Program-made: the position numbers and the translations under genes
Shown: positions 33,939-41,578 of the stretch, piece by piece
How positions within the stretch are numbered: position 1 is the first letter of the stretch
Layout of the letters: the number at the start of each line of letters is the position of its first letter
Notes under the pieces: model-generated
Seen by the model: the letters and a program-made list of their open reading frames with translations, nothing else
Database searches by the model: none
What the model was told of the DNA's origin: nothing
Source: JAWPMT01 sp965601475
Lineage (GTDB): Bacteria; Bacteroidota; Bacteroidia; Cytophagales; Cyclobacteriaceae
Reading direction: 5' to 3'
DNA: 64,000 nucleotides
NCBI GenBank assembly: GCA_965601475.1
Contig: OZ271832.1
Coordinates: forward strand, 2,790,001-2,854,000

Positions 33939-35474
33939 TTGAAATACACCAGTACACTCCTTAAGGCGGCCTTGTTCGCGACTGGTCTGGCAGGTATTGT
34001 TTCAGAGTATACCTTGTCCACTTTGGCTACCTATTTTCTTGGTGACTCCGTTTTCCAGTTCACCATGATCGTCTCTACCATGTTATTCTCCATGGGCCTG
34101 GGAAGTAGGCTAAGCAAGAAGCTGGAAAAGGATCTCCTCTTTCAGTTTGTCAAGGTAGAGTTTACACTTTCCATCATCGCTTCAAACATCACGACAATTG
34201 TTTACACGGTTTTCGCGATTTATGGAGAGACACTGATCATCATCTATTTGCTGAGCATATTGGTCGGCCTGATGATCGGTATGGAAATACCTTTGGTAGT
34301 TCGTCTCAATCAACAATTTGAGGCACTTAAGGTCAACATATCTTCAGCGATGGAAAACGACTACTACGGCAGTCTGGCTGGAGGCGTTTTCTTCGCATTT
34401 ATCGGCCTACCTCATCTTGGCCTGACATACACTCCGGTTATTCTGGGTACAGTGAACTTCATGGTGGCCTTAACATTGATATCCGTAGTTTGGGCTGAGG
34501 TCTCTGTGGCCCGCAGGCCAGCATTAATGGTTGGAGTGTTCGTGGTTGCGGCCATATTGACGACTACCGCGCTTTTTTCGGAAGTGATAGTAGAATGGGG
34601 AGACAAAGTCCGATATAAGGACCGTGTCGTTTACAGTGAGCAGTCTCGTTATCAGAAGGTTGTATTGACCTATGGAGATGGCGACTACTGGCTCTTCCTG
34701 AACGGTCATCAGCAGCTGAGCACCGTAGACGAGCCGCTGTACCATGAACCTCTCGTACATCCAGTTATGCATTTACATTCCAAACCCCAAGAGGTCTTGG
34801 TGTTGGGGGGTGGTGATGGCGCTGCAGTGAGGGAATTGCTTAAGTATGACCATGTGAACCGTGTGACACTGGTAGATCTGGACCCGAGTGTCACTGATCT
34901 TGCAAGCCGGCACGATGTCTTGTTGAACATAAATGAGGGCTCACTCCTGGACAGCCGGGTAGAAGTTATTAACCAGGATGGATTCACCTACCTTGAAGGC
35001 AAAAGCAATTTGTATGATGTCATCATTGCCGATTTTCCGGATCCCAGAACAGTTGATCTTGGCAGGTTATATACGCGAGAATTCTATTGGCTTTGTAAGC
35101 AGGCCCTAAAAGCGGAAGGTTTGATGATTACGCAGGCCGGCAGTCCGTATTATGCAGAGAAGGCGTTCCGCTGTATCCGTGAAACCATGGGGTCGGCGGG
35201 CTTTCGGACTATACCCCTCCATAATCAGGTATTGACACTTGGAGAGTGGGGTTGGATCATAGGGTCTGACCCAAGCCAGGGAGATCTTACAGGCAAATTG
35301 AGGTCCACGAGGCTCACAGTGGAGACAAAGTGGCTGAATGAAGAAAGCCTCACATTGATATCATCTTTCGGCAAGCAGGTACTTCTCCCTGATCCAGGAG
35401 AAATCCGCATCAATCGCCTTCACGATCCTGTCCTATACAGGTATTATAACGCCGGAAGATGGGATATATACTAG
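33939..35474 (+). CDS. Membrane-anchored spermidine-synthase homologue (canonical motifs)
   Basis: A 511-residue protein. TTG 33939 is the only suitable start close to the DUF350 stop. About seven membrane segments occupy residues 1-215. A Rossmann-type aminopropyltransferase domain follows: the gate motif DEPLYHEPLVHPVM, SAM motif LVLGGGDGAAVRELLKY, acidic ribose-binding LVDLDP, and the catalytic Asp in IIADFPDP. The C-terminal part (residues 420-511) has the paralogue-shared ETKWLNEESL and NRLHDPVLYRYY blocks. The expected chemistry is transfer of an aminopropyl group from decarboxylated SAM. The acceptor is unknown, but the fused membrane domain points to a membrane substrate. Last gene of the PspA operon. 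Confidence 0.88.
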   Translation: MKYTSTLLKAALFATGLAGIVSEYTLSTLATYFLGDSVFQFTMIVSTMLFSMGLGSRLSKKLEKDLLFQFVKVEFTLSIIASNITTIVYTVFAIYGETLIIIYLLSILVGLMIGMEIPLVVRLNQQFEALKVNISSAMENDYYGSLAGGVFFAFIGLPHLGLTYTPVILGTVNFMVALTLISVVWAEVSVARRPALMVGVFVVAAILTTTALFSEVIVEWGDKVRYKDRVVYSEQSRYQKVVLTYGDGDYWLFLNGHQQLSTVDEPLYHEPLVHPVMHLHSKPQEVLVLGGGDGAAVRELLKYDHVNRVTLVDLDPSVTDLASRHDVLLNINEGSLLDSRVEVINQDGFTYLEGKSNLYDVIIADFPDPRTVDLGRLYTREFYWLCKQALKAEGLMITQAGSPYYAEKAFRCIRETMGSAGFRTIPLHNQVLTLGEWGWIIGSDPSQGDLTGKLRSTRLTVETKWLNEESLTLISSFGKQVLLPDPGEIRINRLHDPVLYRYYNAGRWDIY

Positions 35475-35483
35475 AGGATTCTC

Positions 35484-35510
35484 AGAAGGCTTGACCTTCT
35501 TCTTTTTCTT
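35484..35510 (+). terminator. Candidate intrinsic terminator of the PspA operon
   Basis: AGAAGG (35484-35489) pairs with CCTTCT (35495-35500) around a 5-base loop and is followed by a T-rich run TCTTTTTCTT. It lies 10 bases after the stop of the spermidine-synthase homologue. The stem is short, so confidence is moderate. Confidence 0.5.
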
Positions 35511-35539
35511 CAATTATTTCGCGGTATAAACAGAGTGAA

Positions 35540-36133
35540 ATGGACAAGTGGACTAGATTTTTTGCCTTGACGCTACTGCTGTTCTTCAATTGGCAGTTGG
35601 AGGCCCAGGATCAAGTTGATCTGGGTGGTAAGTTTCAGGACCTGCTGGAAAGTAGTGAGACCTATGATGTTTACAAAGTAATTCCCAAGGACAGGTTAGA
35701 CGCTTTTTGGAATGAGGTTGCTGACTCGCTGTCCTCCAAAGGGGCGTCTCTTCAATCTTTGGATCGGGAGCTTTCGCTTGCAGTGGAAGAGAATCGTCTG
35801 AAAGAGGAAAACATCAGACAACTCAACACGGATCTCGTTGGATTACAGAACAATGTTCAGAACATTTCCTTTGTCGGGTTGGAAATCCCGAAAGGCACCT
35901 ATCATCTGATCGTATGGTTAATCATATTGCTGTTGCTGGTGGCCGGCCTGTGGGTGGGCTATATGTATAGAAGCAGTTTTGCTTTAACGGATCGGGCACG
36001 GAAGGATCTGCATGAATTGCAACGAGAATACGATAGCTTCAGAGATAGGTCGCGTGAGAAGGAGGTGAAGCTGAAAAGGGAGTTGCAAACCGCTTTAAAT
36101 GACATCGAAGATCTGAAGCGCGTTAAGAGGTAA
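35540..36133 (+). CDS. Exported coiled-coil protein with one membrane segment
   Basis: A 197-residue protein with an N-terminal signal peptide (FFALTLLLFFNWQLEAQ), a helical periplasmic region with coiled-coil heptads (about residues 70-115), one strong membrane segment (about 128-150, IVWLIILLLLVAGLWVGYMY) and a highly charged cytoplasmic coiled coil to the end (LHELQREYDSFRDRSREKEV). The layout would let a signal pass across the membrane, but no catalytic or known sensor domain is seen. It lies downstream of the PspA operon after a likely terminator and is an independent gene by that reading. Function unknown. Confidence 0.72.
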   Translation: MDKWTRFFALTLLLFFNWQLEAQDQVDLGGKFQDLLESSETYDVYKVIPKDRLDAFWNEVADSLSSKGASLQSLDRELSLAVEENRLKEENIRQLNTDLVGLQNNVQNISFVGLEIPKGTYHLIVWLIILLLLVAGLWVGYMYRSSFALTDRARKDLHELQREYDSFRDRSREKEVKLKRELQTALNDIEDLKRVKR

Positions 36134-36436
36134 TTTTCTAAGGGGGCCTAAGCCCCTCGAATACACCTTCAGTGCTTGGATGGGCTTGGAACCATCTTTT
36201 CGCATCTTGGTAGATGGTTTTTCGAATCTGTACTTCTCAAATATTTGAATTCTCTCGATTTCAACCTGTCGATACCAACAGTGATCGGTCAGATGGTGCT
36301 TCTTTCTTTTTGCACAAGTCCTTATCGTGTGGGGCCTGATCAAAGATGATTAGGCTCGGACCAATGAAGGTGCGTGCATGTGACCATGGGATAGTTTGGA
36401 CAGCGTTTGCCGAAACTTTGGAATGGAAGTTATAAT
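36134..36436. other. 300-base stretch without a convincing gene
   Basis: This is the longest gap in the window. It contains a GC-rich hairpin GGGGC-CTAA-GCCCC at 36143-36156 without a U-run, and a leftward open frame (36095-36343, 82 codons) with protein-like composition (IERIQIFEKYRFEKP) but no recognisable family, possibly a gene remnant. TTTG at 36395-36398 and AAACTTTG at 36413-36420 are promoter-like but only 14 bases apart. Confidence 0.5.
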
Positions 36437-37498
36437 ATGCGAGATATTTCTCTCAGTAATATGGCTGTCCCTGAAGTAAGCGTCAAGCTCAACTCTTTAT
36501 TCCACCATTTGAATCATGTCTTTGCGGGATTGGAAAGCTTGAGATCGCAGGGACGAATCAAACTCAGCTATCACCTTCCTGCACGTGTTGAGACGGATCT
36601 GACAATGCAGTTGGTGATAAACGGCAAGAACGTTTTCATTGACTTGGGAGATGACAGGAACATTTCGGAGGGGACAATGGAGACCATTGCTAACTCCGAC
36701 TATGCTTACAAGCGCATGCTGAAGCGCTCCGACCTGTCGGCGGTATCCAAGCTAAGGCCATTTGGACTGAACTATGCTCCATACACGCATATATGGAAAT
36801 TCCTGCCCAAGGCCTTGCTCTCCATGCAGAAAGACTATGTCGCCAGGGCGGTGACTTACCATCGGTTTCTTTCGTCGCTTTTCCCTCGTAAGGAATCTGT
36901 ATCAACGGTCCGGATAGAATCGTTTGAGTCTTCCATGGCCGAAAAGCAGGACTTGGTAATCTTTTGCTGCAGACTTTGGGACCCAGTGGATGGGGAGGAT
37001 ATTGAGGCCAAACAAGAAAGAACCAGCATCAATGCCAGCAGGATTGAGTTGGTAGCGCAACTCTCAAAACACTTTGGCAAGCGCTTTTATGGAGGGATCT
37101 ACCGTAGCTCTTTTTCTAAGGATGTGCCGACGCATTTGCTACTACCCAGTGAAGCGGCAGAAAAGCGAAATTACCTGAAGATGCTGCGTAAGTCCTCAGT
37201 CGGAATTGCGACACCGGGAATTTACAATTCGATTGGGTGGAAGTTCACCGAATATGTTGTTTCGCCCATGGCCATTGCTACTAACCAAATAGATGAGATT
37301 GCTTTGCCGGGTTCTTTCGAAGAAGGGCAAAACTATCTCACATACGAGGACATAGATGGCTGTCTGGCCAGTGTGGAGCGACTCCTTTCTGATAAGGCCT
37401 TTAGAGAAGCGCAAATGAGAAACAACCTTGAATACTACCAGGACTACATCCATCCTGATAAGGTAGTGATGAGGATCTTGAAGGAGGTCTTGGACTAG
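36437..37498 (+). CDS. Putative glycosyltransferase (GT-B-like, no clear family)
   Basis: A 353-residue protein from ATG 36437 (a TTG at 36407 would add ten residues). The C-terminal half resembles the donor domain of GT-B glycosyltransferases: FYGGIYRSS, RKSSVGIATPGIYNSIGWKF, then SPMAIATNQIDEIALPGSFE and EEGQNYLTYEDIDGCLASVE. The N-terminal half is not recognised. No signal or membrane segment is seen. It sits between the two polyamine-type operons and converges with the flavin oxidase gene, sharing CTAG at the stops. Glycosyl transfer is inferred from the C-terminal pattern only. Confidence 0.6.
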   Translation: MRDISLSNMAVPEVSVKLNSLFHHLNHVFAGLESLRSQGRIKLSYHLPARVETDLTMQLVINGKNVFIDLGDDRNISEGTMETIANSDYAYKRMLKRSDLSAVSKLRPFGLNYAPYTHIWKFLPKALLSMQKDYVARAVTYHRFLSSLFPRKESVSTVRIESFESSMAEKQDLVIFCCRLWDPVDGEDIEAKQERTSINASRIELVAQLSKHFGKRFYGGIYRSSFSKDVPTHLLLPSEAAEKRNYLKMLRKSSVGIATPGIYNSIGWKFTEYVVSPMAIATNQIDEIALPGSFEEGQNYLTYEDIDGCLASVERLLSDKAFREAQMRNNLEYYQDYIHPDKVVMRILKEVLD

Positions 37499-38982
37499 GC
37501 GTTATGGGCTGCTGATAAGCCTGAATCAAGGGCTTCGAAGAGCAGCGGAAGCTTTCCTGCATCGACGCCAGCATAGCTGAGGCCGGCCGATGATAAGTCC
37601 TGGAACAGAAAACCAGGCCTTGGTATGGCCATTGCATGTCCCATTACGTTGACAAAGGCTTTCGACGGCAGAATAGGCTCTCCCAGGAACTGTTCAATCC
37701 TATCTTGAGTGCGAGAGACAATCGTCTGAGCATTTTGGGGAATGGTGGTGAGGTATTCCCGGTCCTCAGGTTTCAGACAATAGTATGCTGTGAATACCCT
37801 CTTGTCTTTTAGCACATCTCTGAATTGGACACTGGAGTCGATAAAGCCCAGAAAGCTCTCTTCTTCCCCCAGGTATTCGTTCTGCCAATATCCATAGCTG
37901 CCTGGATCTTGCTTGCACACGAAGTTGATGACCATCCATGGAGCATATTGGTTCTGGCTGAATAATGGGTAGTCTTGGGGAAAAACATACTTCAGGGCAT
38001 GCTTTTGGCCAGCATAGATGACGTTATCCGCCTCCCACCTCTCTATTATTTTTTCTTGGGTATTGAGGCAGTGCACTTCGAAACCCGCTCCTTTTGACGC
38101 TACTTTCGTGACTAGCCGGTTGGTATTCACAGAGCTCTCCGGTAGCGATTGATAGATCTTCTGGATAAAATAGTCGTTGCCGGACGGAGGCGAAAAAAGC
38201 TGAACGTGCTTCCTGTAATAGGGCCTGCAGGCGAAATAGTAGATTCCAGCCAATGCAGACACTTGTGCTGTTCTGCCTCCATAGTCGTCCATCATATGGT
38301 AGTCCAGCTGTCTCTGAAAATCAGCATTGACGGTCATTCTCGCCTCAAGGAACTCCAGGAAGGTGATGTTGTCCAGGCTTTGGAGCTCCTGGTCAATCAA
38401 TCTCGTTGGGAGGGGCAGTTTACCTTCATATTGATTTATGATTTCCAAAAACTGTCTTTTGGTGGGTCCTTCCGGGATAACGTCGCCGCGCACTTTGCCA
38501 TACGCATAGCATTGCTGACGGCGGGTCGCGGGAACCAGGTGCTGATGGTCCCGGAAAGACCACATTCGCTTCCATGGCTCATACCTGATGATGTCAAGGG
38601 CCTCCAACATCATCAGTACTTCCTCCCCATAGTAGTGAGGATAGTCCAGGTCGTAATGCGCACCTTGACACATTGAAATTCCACGATAGGATTCGCTGCC
38701 GGCTGTGCCACCAAGTCGACTGGAAAGTTCAAACAACTGAAAGTGCTTGTCCTTGAGGCCATAGGCAGCTGCGAGTCCGGCGGCGCCGCCACCAACGATG
38801 ATCGTTTCCGTAGAGCCCCCCTTTTTGACGGGCCAGGTACTACTCTGCATCAGTAGGTGACCCGTAGCATGATCTGAGCGAACTTGTATGGTATAATCTG
38901 AATCCCACAATTCACAGCTCTGTAGCCAAAAAGGTAGTGATGAGCCGAGCGCCGCCCTTTGAAGAAAGCCTCTTCTTTTCAT
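37495..38982 (-). CDS. Tat-type exported FAD-dependent amine oxidase-like lipoprotein
   Basis: A 495-residue flavoprotein. The N-terminus MKRRGFLQRAALGSSLPFWL carries a twin-arginine motif and a possible lipobox LQSC near residue 23, so export as a folded, FAD-loaded lipoprotein is predicted. The dinucleotide fold reads IIVGGGAAGLAAAYGL followed by the flavin-binding FELSSRLGGTAGS. The overall layout is that of amine-oxidase/protoporphyrinogen-oxidase type flavoproteins (C-terminal FAD segment SSAGLSYAGVDAGKLPLLFE). It overlaps the membrane-protein gene by 4 bases (ATGA). Oxidation of a polyamine-like group is inferred from its neighbours. Confidence 0.82.
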   Translation of the reverse strand: MKRRGFLQRAALGSSLPFWLQSCELWDSDYTIQVRSDHATGHLLMQSSTWPVKKGGSTETIIVGGGAAGLAAAYGLKDKHFQLFELSSRLGGTAGSESYRGISMCQGAHYDLDYPHYYGEEVLMMLEALDIIRYEPWKRMWSFRDHQHLVPATRRQQCYAYGKVRGDVIPEGPTKRQFLEIINQYEGKLPLPTRLIDQELQSLDNITFLEFLEARMTVNADFQRQLDYHMMDDYGGRTAQVSALAGIYYFACRPYYRKHVQLFSPPSGNDYFIQKIYQSLPESSVNTNRLVTKVASKGAGFEVHCLNTQEKIIERWEADNVIYAGQKHALKYVFPQDYPLFSQNQYAPWMVINFVCKQDPGSYGYWQNEYLGEEESFLGFIDSSVQFRDVLKDKRVFTAYYCLKPEDREYLTTIPQNAQTIVSRTQDRIEQFLGEPILPSKAFVNVMGHAMAIPRPGFLFQDLSSAGLSYAGVDAGKLPLLFEALDSGLSAAHNA

Positions 38983-40034
38983 TGATTTAGCAAGATTTTC
39001 TTCAAATAGGGATTCTTAACATTGTTCTTCCAGATGAATCCATCAATGATATAATGCGTAATTTGAGGAACTGCCAACAGTGCGGTGGCCAGTACCATTA
39101 GTGTGGTGGACAATTCAGCATTCCAGTAAGGAAGAAATTTGCCGAAGAACGAGGCATGCTCATGGTTGAGCCAAATATCCCAAAAATACTCTTCCGCCAT
39201 AGCCAATAGCAAGACAGCTCCGATCACAAGTAATGGATAGAAAGCCGTGATCGGGACTTTTTGGATGCGAAGTTTTCTTTGTTGATAAAAGATAATTAGT
39301 GCCATGTAGGGAACGCCATGCGCTACGACATTGGTGATTGTGAAGATGATATCGGAATTGAAATAGATAATACCCAAATACCAATTTCCAAAAGTGGTTG
39401 CAATCCATAGAACTTTGCCCCAGGCAAATGGAGCTTTTCTCAATATCTCTTGTAGGAGCCAGCAAACCCCCAGCAGCAGATATATCAAATTCCCCACGAG
39501 CAAATAGGAGCCACTCATGGCGCTCGTGTTCAACATCACAAAATCTCCCTCCACAAACCAGGCAAACTGCCGGTCTTGGGTCAGATGCCAAAAAAGAACG
39601 GGATATAGCATGGACAGGTAGATCACAAAGTTGTCGGTGATAAGCTGTTTGCCAAAATCGCCCTTCTTGGCTTTGTAGATTCGCATAAACCCATATTGCT
39701 GTTTGATGAAGTGATAGACGGCGACATATGCCAAAATCCTCCAAAATAGGGCAACTGAAATGGAAGCGATTGTCGCAGCTCCTAGAAAACTCAATACCGG
39801 CGCCCATATCAATAGCCGGCGATGATTGGAAAACTCCTCCTTATCCAGATATGTCCGAAAAATTGAACTCCACACATGTGACACGTCGATTCCCAAGACA
39901 AACAGGACCCAGATCCATAGTGGTGCTGGTGTAGCATGGAAACGATCAGGCAGCAAAAAGGCCCCGATCCAGCAGATCCACACTGGGGCGTAGAGTATAA
40001 GGAGGTCATGTCTTTTGGAAAAGAGCCAATTCAT
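38979..40034 (-). CDS. Polytopic membrane protein with conserved-looking His motifs
   Basis: A 351-residue inner membrane protein with about nine hydrophobic segments. Several His lie at segment ends: DVSHVWSSIFRT, VYHFIKQQYGFMR, VVAHGVPYM and ITHYIIDGFIWK. Such His-rich membrane arrangements can bind metal, as in membrane-bound di-iron enzymes, but the exact eight-His pattern of desaturases is not present. I do not recognise the family. It is coupled by 4-base overlaps both to the upstream spermidine-synthase homologue and the downstream flavin oxidase, so it is likely part of the same pathway. Confidence 0.72.
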   Translation of the reverse strand: MNWLFSKRHDLLILYAPVWICWIGAFLLPDRFHATPAPLWIWVLFVLGIDVSHVWSSIFRTYLDKEEFSNHRRLLIWAPVLSFLGAATIASISVALFWRILAYVAVYHFIKQQYGFMRIYKAKKGDFGKQLITDNFVIYLSMLYPVLFWHLTQDRQFAWFVEGDFVMLNTSAMSGSYLLVGNLIYLLLGVCWLLQEILRKAPFAWGKVLWIATTFGNWYLGIIYFNSDIIFTITNVVAHGVPYMALIIFYQQRKLRIQKVPITAFYPLLVIGAVLLLAMAEEYFWDIWLNHEHASFFGKFLPYWNAELSTTLMVLATALLAVPQITHYIIDGFIWKNNVKNPYLKKILLNQ

Positions 40035-41275
40035 CGTGTGCCTGCAAGCCTTTGGTATAAAACAGGGTTTGCGATTGAATTTACTTCAGCTTTTTCAGTC
40101 GAGAAAAAAGATGGCTTACCAAAACTCAACATCATTCGCATGGCCTCTTGATTGAACCATTTCGTGCTAACCATTGTGTTGCCAGCTGATAGTCGCTGCT
40201 TGAGTGTATGGGTGTCTTCTGACTTAGAGGCAATAGTCCAGCTCCACTGGCCAAGGGTAGGGATTTGGTTATGATACTGAAATGACTCAAAACCTCCCGC
40301 ATCCAAAGTGGCTTGGACCACACGGTGAACGCCACTTTTGAGATATGGACTCAACGATTGCGTAACCAGCAGTCCGCGTTCCGAGAGTTGGTCATAACAA
40401 AGGCGATAAAACTCCACGGAATAGAATTCATTGACCTCGAGGGTTATGGGATCCGGAAGGTCAATTATGATTGCATCATAAGTGGATTGGCGTTTGGAAA
40501 GGAAATGAAGAATCGGTTCCGATATGATGTTTAGACTGTCAGCAGCCGTCACCATTTGGCTGGAATACTCCTGATCCCAAGGTATCACATCTATGAATAC
40601 CGGGTATTTCCGAATTTCCTTGACGCTTTCGCCATTATCTCCACCGATAAGCAGAATGCGCTTACCGTCGACCGCATGCATCACGGGATGGACCAGCGGT
40701 TCATAAAATAGGTGTTTGTCAATGGTTGAAAATTGTGGCCTGCCATTGACGTATTGCCAAAAGTCGTTTTTCCAAAGGATCGTATGGATAGTGGAGCGCC
40801 TGGTTTCCGAAGTTTCGACGAGCCGGTCAAAATAGATGCGTTGATCTGATTCGAATGAGTAGGGCAACACCCAAACTGCCATTGCAAGGATCGACGTGAC
40901 GGCCATGGACAACTTCGACGAACGGTTGGTATATAAGTACAGAGAGCAGATCAGGAGCATACCGTAGGCTAAGAACCAGGCATATTCCGTACGTACAATC
41001 AGGAATCGGACCAGAGGCAGGAACGACAAAAGCAACAGGAGGAAAATCAATACCCAAACCCACCGATTGATTCGAACCTCAACATTCACGACTTTCAATA
41101 GCCAAAGGGAGCCAATTAGCGTTGCTGTCAGTGCCAGGTTATCGGACCATTTTGACTCAAAATGATGTGCGAATACGTACAGTACCCAAACCAGGTTGTT
41201 GATAGCGAGTATTCCCGCGAACAGCAGAGCTATCCTGCCGTCAAATCTCCAGTGAGAATTGCTTCTGAAAGGCAT
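40031..41275 (-). CDS. Membrane-anchored spermidine-synthase homologue (altered motifs)
   Basis: A 414-residue paralogue of the 33939-35474 protein. About five membrane segments (to residue 155) precede an aminopropyltransferase-like domain. Compared with the canonical copy: the gate YHE is FYE in DKHLFYEPLVHPVM; GGGDG is GGDNG in LLIGGDNGESVKEI; the ribose-binding Asp of LVDLD is Pro in DVIPWD. The catalytic DxPDP is kept (IIDLPDP). The C-terminal blocks STKWFNQEAM and SIANPVLYQRL match the paralogue. Either cofactor specificity has changed or catalysis is reduced. It overlaps the AdoMet decarboxylase gene by 35 bases. Confidence 0.82.
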   Translation of the reverse strand: MPFRSNSHWRFDGRIALLFAGILAINNLVWVLYVFAHHFESKWSDNLALTATLIGSLWLLKVVNVEVRINRWVWVLIFLLLLLSFLPLVRFLIVRTEYAWFLAYGMLLICSLYLYTNRSSKLSMAVTSILAMAVWVLPYSFESDQRIYFDRLVETSETRRSTIHTILWKNDFWQYVNGRPQFSTIDKHLFYEPLVHPVMHAVDGKRILLIGGDNGESVKEIRKYPVFIDVIPWDQEYSSQMVTAADSLNIISEPILHFLSKRQSTYDAIIIDLPDPITLEVNEFYSVEFYRLCYDQLSERGLLVTQSLSPYLKSGVHRVVQATLDAGGFESFQYHNQIPTLGQWSWTIASKSEDTHTLKQRLSAGNTMVSTKWFNQEAMRMMLSFGKPSFFSTEKAEVNSIANPVLYQRLAGTR

Positions 41276-41543
41276 TATAGGCTACAATGAAATTCACGAA
41301 AAGGTCGCTATTGCAGCTACTCAGCTCGATATAGGTCTTGTTTTCTTCTGGAAAGGAGTGGAGAGCACAATGACTCTCCGCCAACAACCAAATGGCCGTG
41401 TATCCCTGAGGGTCAAACCTATGTTCCATGAATTTGAGTATCGTGAAGCCTGATTTTTCCAACAAACGCTCAACCTCTTTTTTCAGGAAGTCTTCATCGC
41501 TTGAATGTACCCAGGAATTGAAATTGTCGATTTTAGCCTCCAT
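41241..41543 (-). CDS. speH: S-adenosylmethionine decarboxylase, short prokaryotic type
   Basis: A 100-residue AdoMet decarboxylase, which forms decarboxylated SAM, the aminopropyl donor. The self-processing site is in WLLAESHCALHSFPE: Ser57 of the ESH triplet would become the pyruvoyl group. His62 and Cys77 follow at +5 and +20, the same spacing as Ser63, His68 and Cys83 of the Thermotoga enzyme. It is slightly shorter than the usual 115-130 residues. It is 35 bases downstream of the RmlD-like gene and overlaps the membrane spermidine-synthase homologue by 35 bases, a strong sign that the two enzymes work together. Confidence 0.85.
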   Translation of the reverse strand: MEAKIDNFNSWVHSSDEDFLKKEVERLLEKSGFTILKFMEHRFDPQGYTAIWLLAESHCALHSFPEENKTYIELSSCNSDLFVNFIVAYNAFQKQFSLEI

Positions 41544-41578
41544 GTAGCCCTATCTAACGCAATACAGCCTTTTTGGGA

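Noticed and set aside
36143..36156. GGGGC-CTAA-GCCCC hairpin taken as a terminator
   Set aside because: No U-run follows it in either direction, so I only mention it in the gap description.
38149..38676. A 175-codon open frame on the right strand
   Set aside because: It lies wholly antisense to the flavin oxidase gene and has no recognisable motif.
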